A stretch of 64,000 nucleotides of DNA from Loripinus fragilis (Eukaryota; Mollusca; Bivalvia; Lucinida; Lucinidae): contig CAXHUL010000530.1 in the NCBI GenBank assembly GCA_964019695.1, forward strand, positions 558,001 to 622,000. The letters are read 5' to 3'. Positions 21,494-33,100 of this stretch are shown in pieces (positions within the stretch are counted from its first letter, which is position 1; each line of letters begins with the position of its first letter). Both the position numbers and the translations under genes were made by a program. Below the pieces are notes generated by a model. It worked only from the letters and a program-made list of their open reading frames with translations. It had not been told where the DNA came from and ran no database searches.

Positions 21494-21508
21494 AATTATT
21501 TATTTCAG

Positions 21509-21688
21509 TTCTGAAGAAGACGTCTTGTTTGAAGATTTTACAATACCCCAAAACTCAATGATATGGGGTAATTTCTGGGCGGCTCATCATGATGAGTCGA
21601 TATACACTGATCCTTGGAATTTCAAACCTGAAAGATTTTTGGACGAAAATGGTTGTATAGTTTCGACTGATCATATATGCAGACAATC
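21509..21688 (+). CDS. Cytochrome P450, penultimate exon (PERF region)
   Basis: This exon of a P450 monooxygenase, a heme-thiolate enzyme that oxidises small lipophilic substrates, is 180 bases. It starts after TATTTATTTCAG with one base completing a codon and ends TC|GTGAGT, so both flanking introns are phase 2. The translation has the family landmarks: a FEDFTIPQN stretch (sheet after the K helix), WGNFWAAHHDESIYTDPWNF, then KPERFLDENG, the PERF motif. The position of these motifs and of the next splice site matches the second-last exon of CYP2-type genes. Upstream exons with the ExxR K-helix and I-helix were not found, so the gene may start outside the window, be hidden in repeats, or be truncated. 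The intron to the next exon is 4.6 kb and filled with MITEs, a (TA)n tract and a SINE. Confidence 0.85.
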
Positions 21689-22454
21689 GTGAGTATTTTA
21701 CACTTGGGAAAATCCTACCTTCTCTACATTTAAGGTCACTACCCATAGCAATAACCGTAACTCTAAATCATCAAGGGAGATAATACTTGGTAGCGTTCGA
21801 TTATGACAAAGTGTGATTTTACGCAACTATGATATGTTTTCTACCGACAGTAATGCCCGTTACACTGCACGTTGGTAATCTGAAAGTGATTGATATCACA
21901 TTAAAAATGCAAACAAAATTTTAAGTATAATGAACAACAAAAGTTGGCATTCTTTACTGATACTAAACGATGGACGCTCAGCTCTGTGAGAAGAAAAAAG
22001 TCAGTCAGTGTAATGGAACACGCATTTTACCAGGGAAATGTCAGTCGACTGTTCGCGGTTTTTTGACAGTCCATGTCAACAATCATGATTTAACTACTTG
22101 TATATAGATCTATATATGATTTTCTGGTTTTATTTTACCTGCATTAAAATTTCACCAAGACAGACTATCTCGTCACGTTCTCTAGCGTCTACTTTGAACC
22201 TGACGTGCGCTTATGACGTCACTTGCTCTTATGACGTCATTATGCGTAAACGACAAGTATTGAACTTGACGTTGACGTTGAGAGTCCCTCGCTTTAGTTT
22301 GCGTCCTAAACAATTTGCCTTATGTCAAATGTGTTCCAATATTTAGCTACAAGTCTATCTTGGGCTAAGGTTGACTCAAGTATAGTCGTGATTCTAAATT
22401 ATAGTAGGCCTACTCTAAATTATTAAAGGTACGCGAGGAATTCTGACATCGGGG
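21689..22454. other. P450 intron, 5' part
   Basis: It starts with the donor GTGAGT. At 21732 a TTAAGGTCACTACCCATAGC stretch resembles one arm of the TTAA hairpin at 24133-24168. Two TTATGACGTCA repeats lie near 22210-22240. No coding sequence was recognised. Confidence 0.5.
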
Positions 22455-22657
22455 TCTGCAAACAACAAAGGCGCAGACCAGCTTGCGCATCCGCGCAGTC
22501 TGATCAGCGCCTTTGCTATTCACAAATTGAATAGTATCGTATCTAAACTTGCTCCAAGCGAGATTTCACTATTCTATCTAGTCTCAGTGGCTGAGAAGGC
22601 TGGTTTTGGTATGATCTTATCGGAAACCCTGAAGACAGGTTTTGTCGCATCGACGCT
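22455..22657 (-). mobile_element. MITE family B, reverse copy (in P450 intron)
   Basis: Starts CTGCAAACAACAAAGGCGCA with a hairpin (GCGCATCCGCGCAGTCTGAT), then ATTGAATAGTATCG and GCTCCAAGCGAGATTTCACT, and ends GAAGACAGGTTTTGTCGCAT. This is the reverse complement of the reference at 11158-11394, with eroded outer ends. Confidence 0.75.
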
Positions 22658-24132
22658 CATTTATATTCATGTAAATGCGGACCCAATCTTCAAGCCCGGT
22701 TCATGTGATATGCGCATAGAAAATGTCTAGCCCCTCTAGCCTTCTGGTGGCCAATTCCGCCCATGACCAACGCCAACGGGATCCGTACCAAAAATAGTAC
22801 CCCCTCCCCCTCCGCGCCACTGAATACCCCCTTCAGTAGCGGGAAGAGTGTGGGCATAAAAATAACCTTTTTCATATAAATGCGGGTCCAACCAAACAAA
22901 TCATAGGTAAGTTATAGTACTCAGTGAGACGGTTCTTTTGAGCACCCAAAGCAAATATGAAAATAATGAGCAATAAAATATTTACAATTTTACGCTAAAA
23001 TTTTTGCTAATCTCCAATGTTACTCTACATTTGACACGTTTCAACTGAAAGATGTCCGTCAAGGGATATATAGATCTAATAGAAATAAACCAACTCTGGT
23101 CAAGTGTTAAGGTCTGGCCTTGCTTCGCGATCGGGCATTAGTATGGCGCCCGAGGCTGCAACAAAGATTTAAAAACATTTCAAATTCTTGGATGAGTACA
23201 TGAAGTATATGCATCAATCAATTAAAGCGATGCATATTAAAACAGCACATTTTCACCTAAATTTGACATGCAGAGTTACCCCGTGTCCTTGAAAAACGGT
23301 AAATGTCCCCAAAACATAACATCTCTATCCTAATGGTGTATCTATGCAAATTTGGTCAGAATATATTGACTAGGTGTTCAGACAAAATGCGGATAAGTTT
23401 CTTTTTACAGTGGGTGAGGTATTTTGGTATCGTTTTTGGTATTGAAAAGTCTTCACATATATGCATATAAATGTTCAAAGTATTTGGAGTACATATAGTT
23501 TCATTTGGAAGTTCAAAGTGAGGTATTTTAATCATCAGTGTTTGGTTCGTAAGGTTTTAACATGCTTAGAAATAAGAAAAGCCTGCTAAGTTCATTAATT
23601 TTTAGTTTAGGGGGTAGGGATAATTATTTGGTAATATCTCACTAATTAGACGGTGAATTTTTTTAAAATTTTGTCATAACGCATCTTATATAATGATCAC
23701 TTTCCAAAAAAAAAATTAGAAAAATTTATTTTTTTAAAGTATGTTTAAATATTGAATTATCAGTCAGTAATTGCCGAAAATGAATGCATAAATATCGGTG
23801 AATGCTGGTTTGAACGCGTGATATGAAGAAAAATACTTGTATAGCTGCAAAAGAATGGTTTGAGAAAAAGTTCTTAATTATTTATGGCTTCGCATGATCG
23901 TTTGAAATAGCGATTTTCAAATATAAAATTGAGTTACAGAATATTTTACTTGTCTTAATGAGTTTCAAAAAAGCTGCGTAAAAAAGCCAACATAGGCCAT
24001 ATAATGAAGAGCTGTAACTTTTGAACTGGACGGTAAATTTTCTTCATTTTGCGTTATTTTGCTTATAATATGATGTACTACAGAATATCAAAAAATGAAA
24101 AAAATCTATTTTTTGGAAAAAAAAATCGCCCA
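22658..24132. other. P450 intron, middle part
   Basis: AT-rich text with no recognised gene. Around 22920-22980 is a fragment of the hairpin MITE seen at 9985-10145. The segments near 23620-23740 and 24010-24120 are mutually similar (ACGGT(G/A)AATTTT and TTTT(G)AAAAAA stretches), suggesting an old duplication. Confidence 0.4.
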
Positions 24133-24168
24133 GGTGTGGGCAGTGACCTTAAGGTCACTGCCCACACC
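24133..24168. repeat. Perfect 36-bp palindrome centred on TTAA
   Basis: GGTGTGGGCAGTGACC, then TTAA, then the exact complement GGTCACTGCCCACACC. The arm continues CAATAACC, as in the related sequence at 21732-21765. It looks like two terminal repeats of a TTAA-targeting element joined head to head. Confidence 0.8.
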
Positions 24169-24294
24169 AATAACCATAAGTCTTGCATGACTAAACATTT
24201 TTTCCCAAATAACTTCAATATTTGTTACTGTATTTACCTGAAACTTACTAGGATAAATGGACTTGATATACCAGATGCAATTATAATGCATTAA

Positions 24295-25385
<1,091 letters not shown>

Positions 25386-25581
25386 CGGCATGAGATTTCC
25401 AACAAAGTGGTATGTGCGACCAGCAAAGCCTCAGTCTGAGCAGAGCCTTCGCTAGTCGCTTATATATGCTATGAGTGTTAAGCTACTGACCGAATATCAT
25501 TTGGAGTATCTAAGCTTAGGCTGAACATGCTCGTCTGAGTCTACACTTGTCAAAATGCCACATTTTTGGAAATCACGGCTC
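25386..25581 (-). mobile_element. MITE family A, copy 5 (internally deleted)
   Basis: Starts CGGCATGAGATTTCCAACAA and ends GGAAATCACGGCTC. It is reverse in orientation, with the hairpin region shortened by about 40 bp relative to copy 3. Confidence 0.75.
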
Positions 25582-25604
25582 AAATATTTCGTACAGGCCG
25601 CATA

Positions 25605-25690
25605 AATGAAGGACAACAGTGTCTCAGTGGTAAAGTGCTCGAGATCGATTGATCGCTGGTTTCGGCAAGACACTTTATCCTCTGCTAAAT
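25605..25690 (+). repeat. Partial SINE copy
   Basis: GTGTCTCAGTGGTAAAGTGC (box A-like), then CGCTGGTTTCGGCAAGACAC and CTTTATCC. This is a shortened relative of the adjacent SINE. Confidence 0.5.
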
Positions 25691-25698
25691 TATGTTTA

Positions 25699-25905
25699 GG
25701 GAGCGCAGTGGCTCAGTGGTAGAGTGCTTGACTCGAGACCCAGGGGCCGCGGGTTCGAGCCTCACCGGCGGCACTGGGTTGTGTCCTTGAGCAAGTCGCA
25801 TTAATCCTAGCTTAGTACTGGTTCAACCCAGGAATACCCGTCTCTACATAGCTGAAAGATTGTTGATGTAACGTAAAGAATCAAATCAAACAAAATATCA
25901 AATAA
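25699..25905 (+). mobile_element. tRNA-derived SINE
   Basis: The head GGGAGCGCAGTGGCTCAGTG contains box A (TGGCTCAGTGG, 25709-25719). Box B (GGTTCGAGCC) follows at about 25752-25761. Then come GCACTGGGTTGTGTCCTTGA and a body common in marine invertebrate SINEs, and an A-rich tail (AATCAAATCAAACAAAATAT). It would be transcribed by RNA polymerase III if active. It lies in the P450 intron, in sense. Confidence 0.8.
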
Positions 25906-26056
25906 TTCTGTTTCAACCAAGGTAAAGTCCCAACTTGACTAAAATATCGTTGACTGGGTTGTTAAGTATCAACTAAAACAAAAGTATTACTATAAAAATT
26001 TGGAATTTTGCTTTTGCTTTCTAGAAAGGGTCTTCAAAGGCCTTGTAGACTATTGA

Positions 26057-26282
26057 CACGAAAAACCTGTCTTTCGGGTTTCCGACCATGTAAGACTCAA
26101 ACCAGTCTGTTTAGCTTTAGCTAGAGGGTTGCAATTTTGCATCGAGCAAGCTTGACTACTACATTGTATACCTTCGAGCTAGTTAGTTGTAAAAGGCGCT
26201 GATCAGCCTGCGGAGATGCAAAGGCTGATATGACCTTTGCTTTTTGCACACAATAAACTCAGGATATCTAGTGTCGAGGCCT
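26057..26282 (+). mobile_element. MITE family B, copy abutting the P450 last exon
   Basis: Begins CGAAAAACCTGTCTTTCGGG and ends TGTCGAGGCC, with the family's interior order (TTTAGCTTTAGCTAGAG, TGATCAGCCTGCGGAGATGC). It stops 28 bases before the first base of the last P450 exon. Confidence 0.75.
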
Positions 26283-26310
26283 TATTGTTATCACATGCAT
26301 TATATTTCAG

Positions 26311-26518
26311 ATTATTTCCCTTTGGTCTTGGTGCGAGGGTATGCGTTGGAGAAGATTTTGCCAAAGTCAGGTTGTTCGTGTATCTCGTCACTCTTGTGCA
26401 GCGCTTTGATATTCTTCCGCCAACAGAGGTGGACTTAATTTCCTGTGATCCTAGACTTTATCATAGTGGTGCTGTATTACAAATGGACAGATTCTCATGT
26501 CGGTTTGTGCCAAAATAA
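26311..26518 (+). CDS. Cytochrome P450, last exon (heme-binding loop)
   Basis: The acceptor is TATATTTCAG. The first base completes a serine codon with TC from the previous exon, then the frame runs 68 codons to TAA at 26516-26518. It opens with LFPFGLGARVCVGEDFAK, the P450 heme loop (FxxGxRxCxG), with the axial cysteine in RVCVG. The L helix and C-terminal sheets follow (VTLVQRFDILPP ... GAVLQMDRFSCRFVPK). The end is intact and of normal length for a clan-2-like P450. Phase and motif continuity with 21509-21688 make the pair one gene. A MITE starts 79 bases after the stop. Confidence 0.9.
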
Positions 26519-26596
26519 CTATAACAATCTTACAATCTTCTTTATCAGCAATACAAATTTGTCAAAAATGTTTTTGTCTCGTTTTCTTGACCCATA

Positions 26597-26798
26597 TACT
26601 GTAAGTTCGGAAATTTTCGCGAGGGTTTATTTTCGCGAAACTTCGCATATGCGAAGTTTCGTGAAAATAAAGTCCTCGCGAAATGACGAAATCACGCTGT
26701 CGTTTTTGATATAGGTAAACCATGCCCTAGTCGCGAATTTTCAACGTCGCAAATATATTGCTAAAAAAATTCTCGCGAAAATGTCCGGATTTACAGTA
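26597..26798. mobile_element. Foldback MITE with TACTGTAA ends, in P450 3' flank
   Basis: The ends TACTGTAAGTTCGGAAATTT and the complement of AATGTCCGGATTTACAGTA pair, extending into TTCGCGAG/CTCGCGAA. A central hairpin at about 26627-26671 pairs TTTATTTTCGCGAAACTTCG with its complement. It contains AATAAA near 26666, which could serve as the P450 poly(A) signal (inference). Confidence 0.75.
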
Positions 26799-27464
26799 AG
26801 CCTAGCGTCCCTTTTATGGGACATAGGCAAACATTGCAAAACAAGATAAGACGCCACAGAACGCGGCGTCTGATCAGGGTCTCCACTGTTGGCTTACAGA
26901 ATGTTTTATAAAATTTGGAATAAAAATGAAAATTCCCACCCAACAACTCTTAAAACGGAAATGGAGTGGTCCAATTGATATGAGTTAGATTCCATTCGGC
27001 TTAAATGGGTTAACCTGTTTGCCTTTAAAAGAAATATACGACTTAATATCTAGATGACTTACTGAATATTGGTCACCCTTATGGATCTCGGACAGCCTTC
27101 TAATGCTTGTGACTGATTTCAACAATACAAATCATTTTTTGACTGCTAAGTTACTAAATTTGTAAAACAAGGCTATCGATATCATCAACTTCGTAAAGCA
27201 TTTTCTAAATGAGTCTGCACAGATTAGCCTGCGCATGCGAAGTCTCGTCAGAGCCTTTACCACTCTTATACATATCGTATGGATGTAGAGGAAGATTCTG
27301 ACCAACATTTCACCTCTGTCCCGCTGAAAACGTCAGCATGGGATCTTAAAGGAGGCTTTTGTACACGTGCGATAAGCACCATAATATCGTGCGCTGGCCC
27401 AAATGATTACATGTATATTATCTCTTTCCTGGCCAATGGCGACTTTTGTTGTATGATGATAACC
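26799..27464. other. Unassigned stretch
   Basis: A short hairpin near 26850-26885 (GACGCCACAGAACGCGGCGTC, read as two arms) and text resembling hairpin elements around 27215-27250 are present. The frame at 27279-27542 has no recognised domain and runs into a repeat. Confidence 0.35.
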
Positions 27465-27625
27465 TTAGCAAACAGTTTGAACCCAGATCAGAACAGACGG
27501 AACATCGATCCTGATAAGGATCCAAACCGTTTGACACTTTAGTCCTGATCCGGACCAAGCCGTTTGACACTCTAATAGTGTTCCTGAAATACTTTTTTTA
27601 AAAGTCAGCAGACGACAACAAAAGC
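27465..27625. repeat. Dispersed fragment of the giant element's 165-bp unit
   Basis: AACAGTTTGAACCCAGATCA, CCTGATAAGGATCCAAACCG, TTTGACACTT and a TCAGCAGACGACAA end match the unit arrayed at 30130-35720 and 41700-50430, in scrambled and diverged form. Confidence 0.55.
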
Positions 27626-27812
27626 ATTGAAAAGTCCCAAACATGCAAACATTTAATGATACCAAAAGCCTGTTTGATTATTTGTGCTACATAAAAGTGT
27701 TCATTTTAGCGGTCACGGTGTCTTAAACGCCGCAGGACGACGGTAAAACAACCACACCCACCAATCTCCGAAAAACTTTTCCCTGTATCCATGTGCCCAT
27801 ATATATGAACCC

Positions 27813-27835
27813 NNNNNNNNNNNNNNNNNNNNNNN
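27813..27835. other. Assembly gap (23 N)
   Basis: A run of N, about 350 bases left of the giant inverted structure. The linkage of that structure to the P450 region depends on this join. Confidence 0.99.
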
Positions 27836-28044
27836 AGCCACTGGCAGCAAAAGACGCCATTGTTAATCGCATGCATTATGTAGCAGCCAACTAGATCACT
27901 GCATTATCTTTATGAATTTTTATCACATAACCTTTAACATGCAATAGGTGGGAGCTAGTTAATAATCAATTAATCTCTTGCAGACTAGAGCTCATCTATA
28001 TAATTGAACCCATACCTAGAGTGTGTCTCTGGATATTAAAGGAT

Positions 28045-28180
28045 TAAAATGCAGATTTTTAGCTTGTAGTGAATGATGCAGAAGGCTTTTTAATGTCTGT
28101 GAAGCCCGAAGGGCAACTCGGTGACATTTATAGGTTAATGTTTTACAATATTCAGTGCAAGCTAAAAATCTGTATTTCAA
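28045..28180. mobile_element. Small foldback MITE beside the giant element
   Basis: Inverted ends AAATGCAGATTTTTAGCTTG and CAAGCTAAAAATCTGTATTT lie around a centre with ACTCGGTGACATTTATAGG. It ends within about 10 bases of the giant element's left end. Confidence 0.7.
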
Positions 28181-28319
28181 TTCTTATATATAACTCTTTC
28201 CGAAATAAAAAGGGATTTTCCGATAGAATTCCCTTTTTTTGATAGTAAAACATAAATATGGATATAACCATATTTGAGTTTTGCATCGTTATAGAGTACA
28301 AGAATGATGGTACAATGTA

Positions 28320-30130
28320 ATTTATTTTTCCTATGAACAGAGGAAATTTCCTCTGTTGTGACTGCTCAAAATGCAGAAATTGGTGTCCTTAAAATATGTT
28401 CCAAGTAGTGTATTTGTCCTAATAGTTTAAAGAAAAGTTCAAATATCAATTTGTATATCAAGTAGAAATCGGTTTACAACAGAGGAAATTTCCTCTGTTT
28501 TGACAATGGGACAAGTCTTCCTTTAATCACAATCAGATTTTCATCTTATTTCAGAACAGAGGAATTTTCCTACATTTTACTTTCAGTATCTCAACAATAT
28601 GTAAAAAGAGTGACCTTTACAACAGAGGAATTTTCCTCTGTTTAGTAGTTCGAAAATTTCCTATAGTGACTTCCAGAATTGATTTATTTTACATTCTAGT
28701 CATAACTTAAATATTACCAATTTCCAACAGAGGAATTTTCCTCCGTTCGGTAATTCAACAATTTCCTATTGCGAGAATTAAAAGCCCATTTTCCTATAAT
28801 TAAAATGAAGAACCATGTTTGTTAACATTTCCATCTTAATCATAACTTAAATGTTTCCACTTTTCAACAGAGGAATTTTCCTCCGTTTTCCATTCTGTAT
28901 CTCGACAATCAATAAAAGCAGAGAAATTTTACAACAGAGATATTTTCCTCTGTTAAATAGTTCGACAATTTCCTATAGTGACTTCCAGAACTGAGAGCCT
29001 AACTTGTTAGACATTCTAGTCATAACTTTAATATTACCAATTTTCCATTTTCCAACAGAGGAATTTTCCTCCGTTCGGTAATTCAACAATTTCCTATTTT
29101 GATAATTAAGAGCCCACTTTCCTATAATGAAAATTAAGAAACTCGTTTGCTATCATTTCCATCTTCACATAAATATCCATCATATCTTAAATGTTTCCAA
29201 TTTTCAACAGAGGACTTTTCCTCCGTTTTCTATTCTGTAGAATATCAACAATAAATAGAAGGAGTGACCTTTACAACAGAGAAATTTTCCTCTGTTTAGT
29301 AGTTCGCCAATTTCCTATAGTTACTTCCAGAACTCCAAACCCAACTTGTTTGACATTCTAGTTAAAACCTAAAATATATCTAAATTTTCCAACAGAGGAA
29401 TTTTCCTCCGTTCGGTAATTCAACAATTTCCTTTTGCGAGAATTAAGAGCCCATTTTCTTATGATAAAGATGAAGTACCCTGTTTATTATTATTTCCATC
29501 TTAGCATAAATATCCATCATAACTTAAATAAATTCAATTTTCAACAGAGAAATTTTCCTCCATTTTCAATTCTGTATCTCCAAAATCAATAAAAGGAGTG
29601 AATTTTACAACAGAGGAATTTTCCTCTGTTCAGTATTCAACAATCTCCTATAGTGATTTCCAGAACTCCGAGTCCAACTTGTTTAATATTCAAGTCATAA
29701 CTTAAATATGACCAATTTTCCAACAGAGGAATTTTCCTCTGTTTGGTAGTTCAATAATTTCCTATAGTGACTTCCAGAACTCTGAGCCCAACTTGTTTGA
29801 CATTCTAGTCATAACTTAAATATTGCCAATATTCCAACAGAGGAATTTTCCTCCATTCGGTAATTCAACAGTTTCCTATTGCGAAAATAAAAGCCCACTT
29901 TCCTATAATGAAAATGAAGAACCCTGTTTGTTATCATTTCCATCGTAACATAAATATCTATCATAACTTAAATGTTTCCAATTTTCAACAGAGGAATTTT
30001 CCTACATTCTCCATTCAGTTTCTCGACAATCAATAACAGGAGTGAATTTTACAACAGAGGAATTTTCCTCTGTTCAGTAGTTCTACAATTTCCTATAGTG
30101 ACTTCCAGAACTCCAAACCCAACTTTTTTG
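28320..30130 (+). repeat. Left subterminal array of CAGAGGAAWWTTCCTCTG hairpins
   Basis: About 17 copies of a ~22-bp perfect or near-perfect palindrome with core CAGAGGAAWWTTCCTCTG are separated by 45-130 bp spacers. The spacers recur in order: (T)CCTATAGTGACTTCCAGAA, then ACATTCTAGTCATAACTTAA, then TTCCTATTGCGA, then CCATCTTA ... CATAACTTAAAT. The arrangement makes a higher-order period of about 330-350 bp with three palindromes. The array is not coding. Confidence 0.85.
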
Positions 30131-33100
30131 ACAGTTTGACCCCAATCAGGTCCGGACAGAATGTTGGGCCTGATCTGAGTCCAAATTGTTTGGAAGGGTT
30201 ATCAGCAGATGACAATTACATGTAAAACTTTACACAACGTTAAAATACATCGGTTCAACTTCAACTTGTCCTAAACCTCTAAAGTGTCAAACAGTTTTGA
30301 CCTCTATCAGGTCCGGACAGAATATAGGGCCTGATCTGGGTCCAAATTACTTGAAAGGGTTATTATCAGATGACAATGTCATGTAAATGTTTGATGCAAA
30401 GTTAAAATACATTGGTTCGATTTCACCTTTTTAGAACCTCTAAAGTGTCAAACAGTTTGGACCCGGATCAGGTCCAGACAGAATGTTGGGCCTGATCTGG
30501 GTCCAAATTGTTTGAAACATTTATCCGCAGATGTCATCTGCTGACAAAGTCAATGTAAAGGTTTCAATCAAAAATAAAACATTGGTTAAACTCCAACTTG
30601 TCATAACCTCTAAAGTGTCAGACAGATTGGACACCTATCAGGTCCGGACAGAATGTTGGGCCTGATCTGGGTCCTAATTGTTTGAAAGGGTTATCAGCAG
30701 ATGACAATGTCATGTAAAGGTTTAACGCAAAGCTAAAATACATCAGTTCAACTTCAACTTGTCATAACCTCTAAAGTGTCAAACAGTTTGGATCCGGATC
30801 AGGTCTGGACAGAATGTTGGGCCTGATCTGGGACTAAATTGTTTGAAACACTTATCAGCAGATGTCATCTGCTGACAAAGTCATGTAAAGGTTTAACAAA
30901 AAAATAAAACATTGGTTCAACTCCAACTTGTCATAACCTCTAAAGTGTCAAACAGTTTTGACCCCTATCAGGTCCAGAGAGAATGTCAGGCCTGATCTGG
31001 GTCCAAATTGTTTGAAAGGGTTATCAGCAGATGATAATGTCATGTAAAGGTTTAACGCAAAAATAAAACATTGGTTCAACTCCAACTTGTCATAACCTCT
31101 AAAGTGTCAAACAGTTTGGACCCGGATCAGGTCCTGACAGAATGATGGGCCTGATCTGGGTCCAAATTGTTTGAAAGGGTTATCAACAGATGACAATGTC
31201 ATTTTTAAGTTTAACGCAAAGTTAAAATGCATCAGTTCAACTTCAACGTTAACCTCTAAAGTGTCAAACTGTTTTGACACCTATCAGGTCCTGACAGAAT
31301 GTGGGTCCTGATCTGGGTCCAAATTGTTTGAAAGGGTTATCAGCAGATGACAACGTCATTTTAAAGTTAAACGCAAAGTTAAAATACATGGGTTCAACTT
31401 CAACTTGACATAACCTCTAAATTGTCAAACAGTTTTGACCCCTATCAGGTCCAGAAAGAATGTTGGGCCTGATCTGGGTCCAAATTTTCTGAAAGGGTTA
31501 TCAGCAGATGACAATGTCATGTAAAGGTTTAACGCAAATTAAAAAACATTGGTTCAACTTCAATTTGTCATAACCTCTAAAGCGTCAATCAGTTTAACCC
31601 CTATCAGGTCCAGACAGAATGTTGGGCCTGATCTGGGTCCAAATTGTTTTAAATGGTTATCAGCAGATGACAATGTCATGTAAAAGTTTAACACATAGTT
31701 GAAATACATGGGTTCAACTTCAACTTGTTATAACCTCTAAAGTGTCAAACAGTTTAACCCCTATCAGGTCCTGACAGAATGTTGGGCCTTATCTGGGTCC
31801 AAATTGTTTGAAAGGGTTATCAGCAGATGACAATGTCATGTAAAAGTTTAACGCAAAATTAAAATACATCGGTTCAACTTCAACTTTTTATAACCTCTAA
31901 AGTGTGTAACGGTTTAGACCCGTATCAGGTCCAGACAGAATGTCGGGCCTGATCTGGGTCTAAATTAATTGAAATGCTTATCAGCAGATCACAATGTCAT
32001 GTTAAAGTTTAAGTCAAAGTTAAAAGACATTTGTTCAATTTTAACTTGTCATAACCTCTAAAGTGTCAAACAGTTTTGACCCATATCAGGTGTGGGCAGA
32101 ATGCCGGGCCTGATCTGGGACCAAATTACTTGAGAGGGTTATCAGCAGATGACAATAACATGTGAAGGTTTAACAGAAAGTTAAAATACAATGGTTCAAT
32201 TTCACCTTTTCATAACCTCTAAAGTGTCAAACAGTTTGGACCCAGATCATGTCCAGACAGAATGTTGGGCCTGATCTGGATCCAAATTGTTTGAAACACT
32301 TATCTGCAAATGTCATCTGCTAAAAAAGTCATGTAAAGGTTTAACGCAAAGTTAAAATACATCGGTTCAACTCCAACTTGTCACAACCTTTAAAGTGTCA
32401 AACAGTTTGGACCCTAATCAGGTCTGGACAGAATGTCGGGCCTGATCTGGGTCCAAATTGTTTGAAAGGGTTATCAGCAGATGACAAAGTCATGTAAAGG
32501 TTTAATGCAAAGATAAAATACATCGGTTTAACCTCAACTTGTCATAACCTCTAAAGTGTCAAACAATTTTGACCCCTATTAGGTCTGGACAGAATGTCGG
32601 GCCTGATCTGGGTCCAAATTGTTTGAAAGGGTTATCAGCAGATGACAATGTCATGTAAAAGTTTAACGCAAAGTTAAAATACATCGGTTCAACTTCAACT
32701 TGTCCTAACCTCTAAATTGTCAAACAGTTTGGACCAGGATCAGGTCCAGACAAAATGTTGGGCCTGATCTGGGTCCAAATTGTTCGAAACACTTATCTGC
32801 AGATGTCATCTGCTGACAAAGTCCCTGTGAAGGTTTACATAAAGTTAAAATACATCGGTTCAACTCCAACTTGTCATAACCTCTAAAGTGTCAAACAGTT
32901 TGGACCCCTACCAGGTCCGGACAGAATATTGGGCCTGATCTGGGTCCAAATTGTTTGAAAGGGTTATCAGCAGATGACAATGTCATGTAAAGGTTTAACG
33001 CAAAGCTAAAACACATCAGTTCAACTTCAACTTTTCATAACCTCTAAAGTGTCAAACAGTTTTGACCCCTATCAGGTCCGGACAGAATTTCAGGCCTAAT

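Noticed and set aside
25699..25775. tRNA gene
   Set aside because: Box A and box B are present, but the sequence continues into a SINE body and A-rich tail, and no proper acceptor stem closes it.
27279..27542. 87-codon frame on the + strand
   Set aside because: No recognised domain, and its end runs into a dispersed 165-bp unit fragment.
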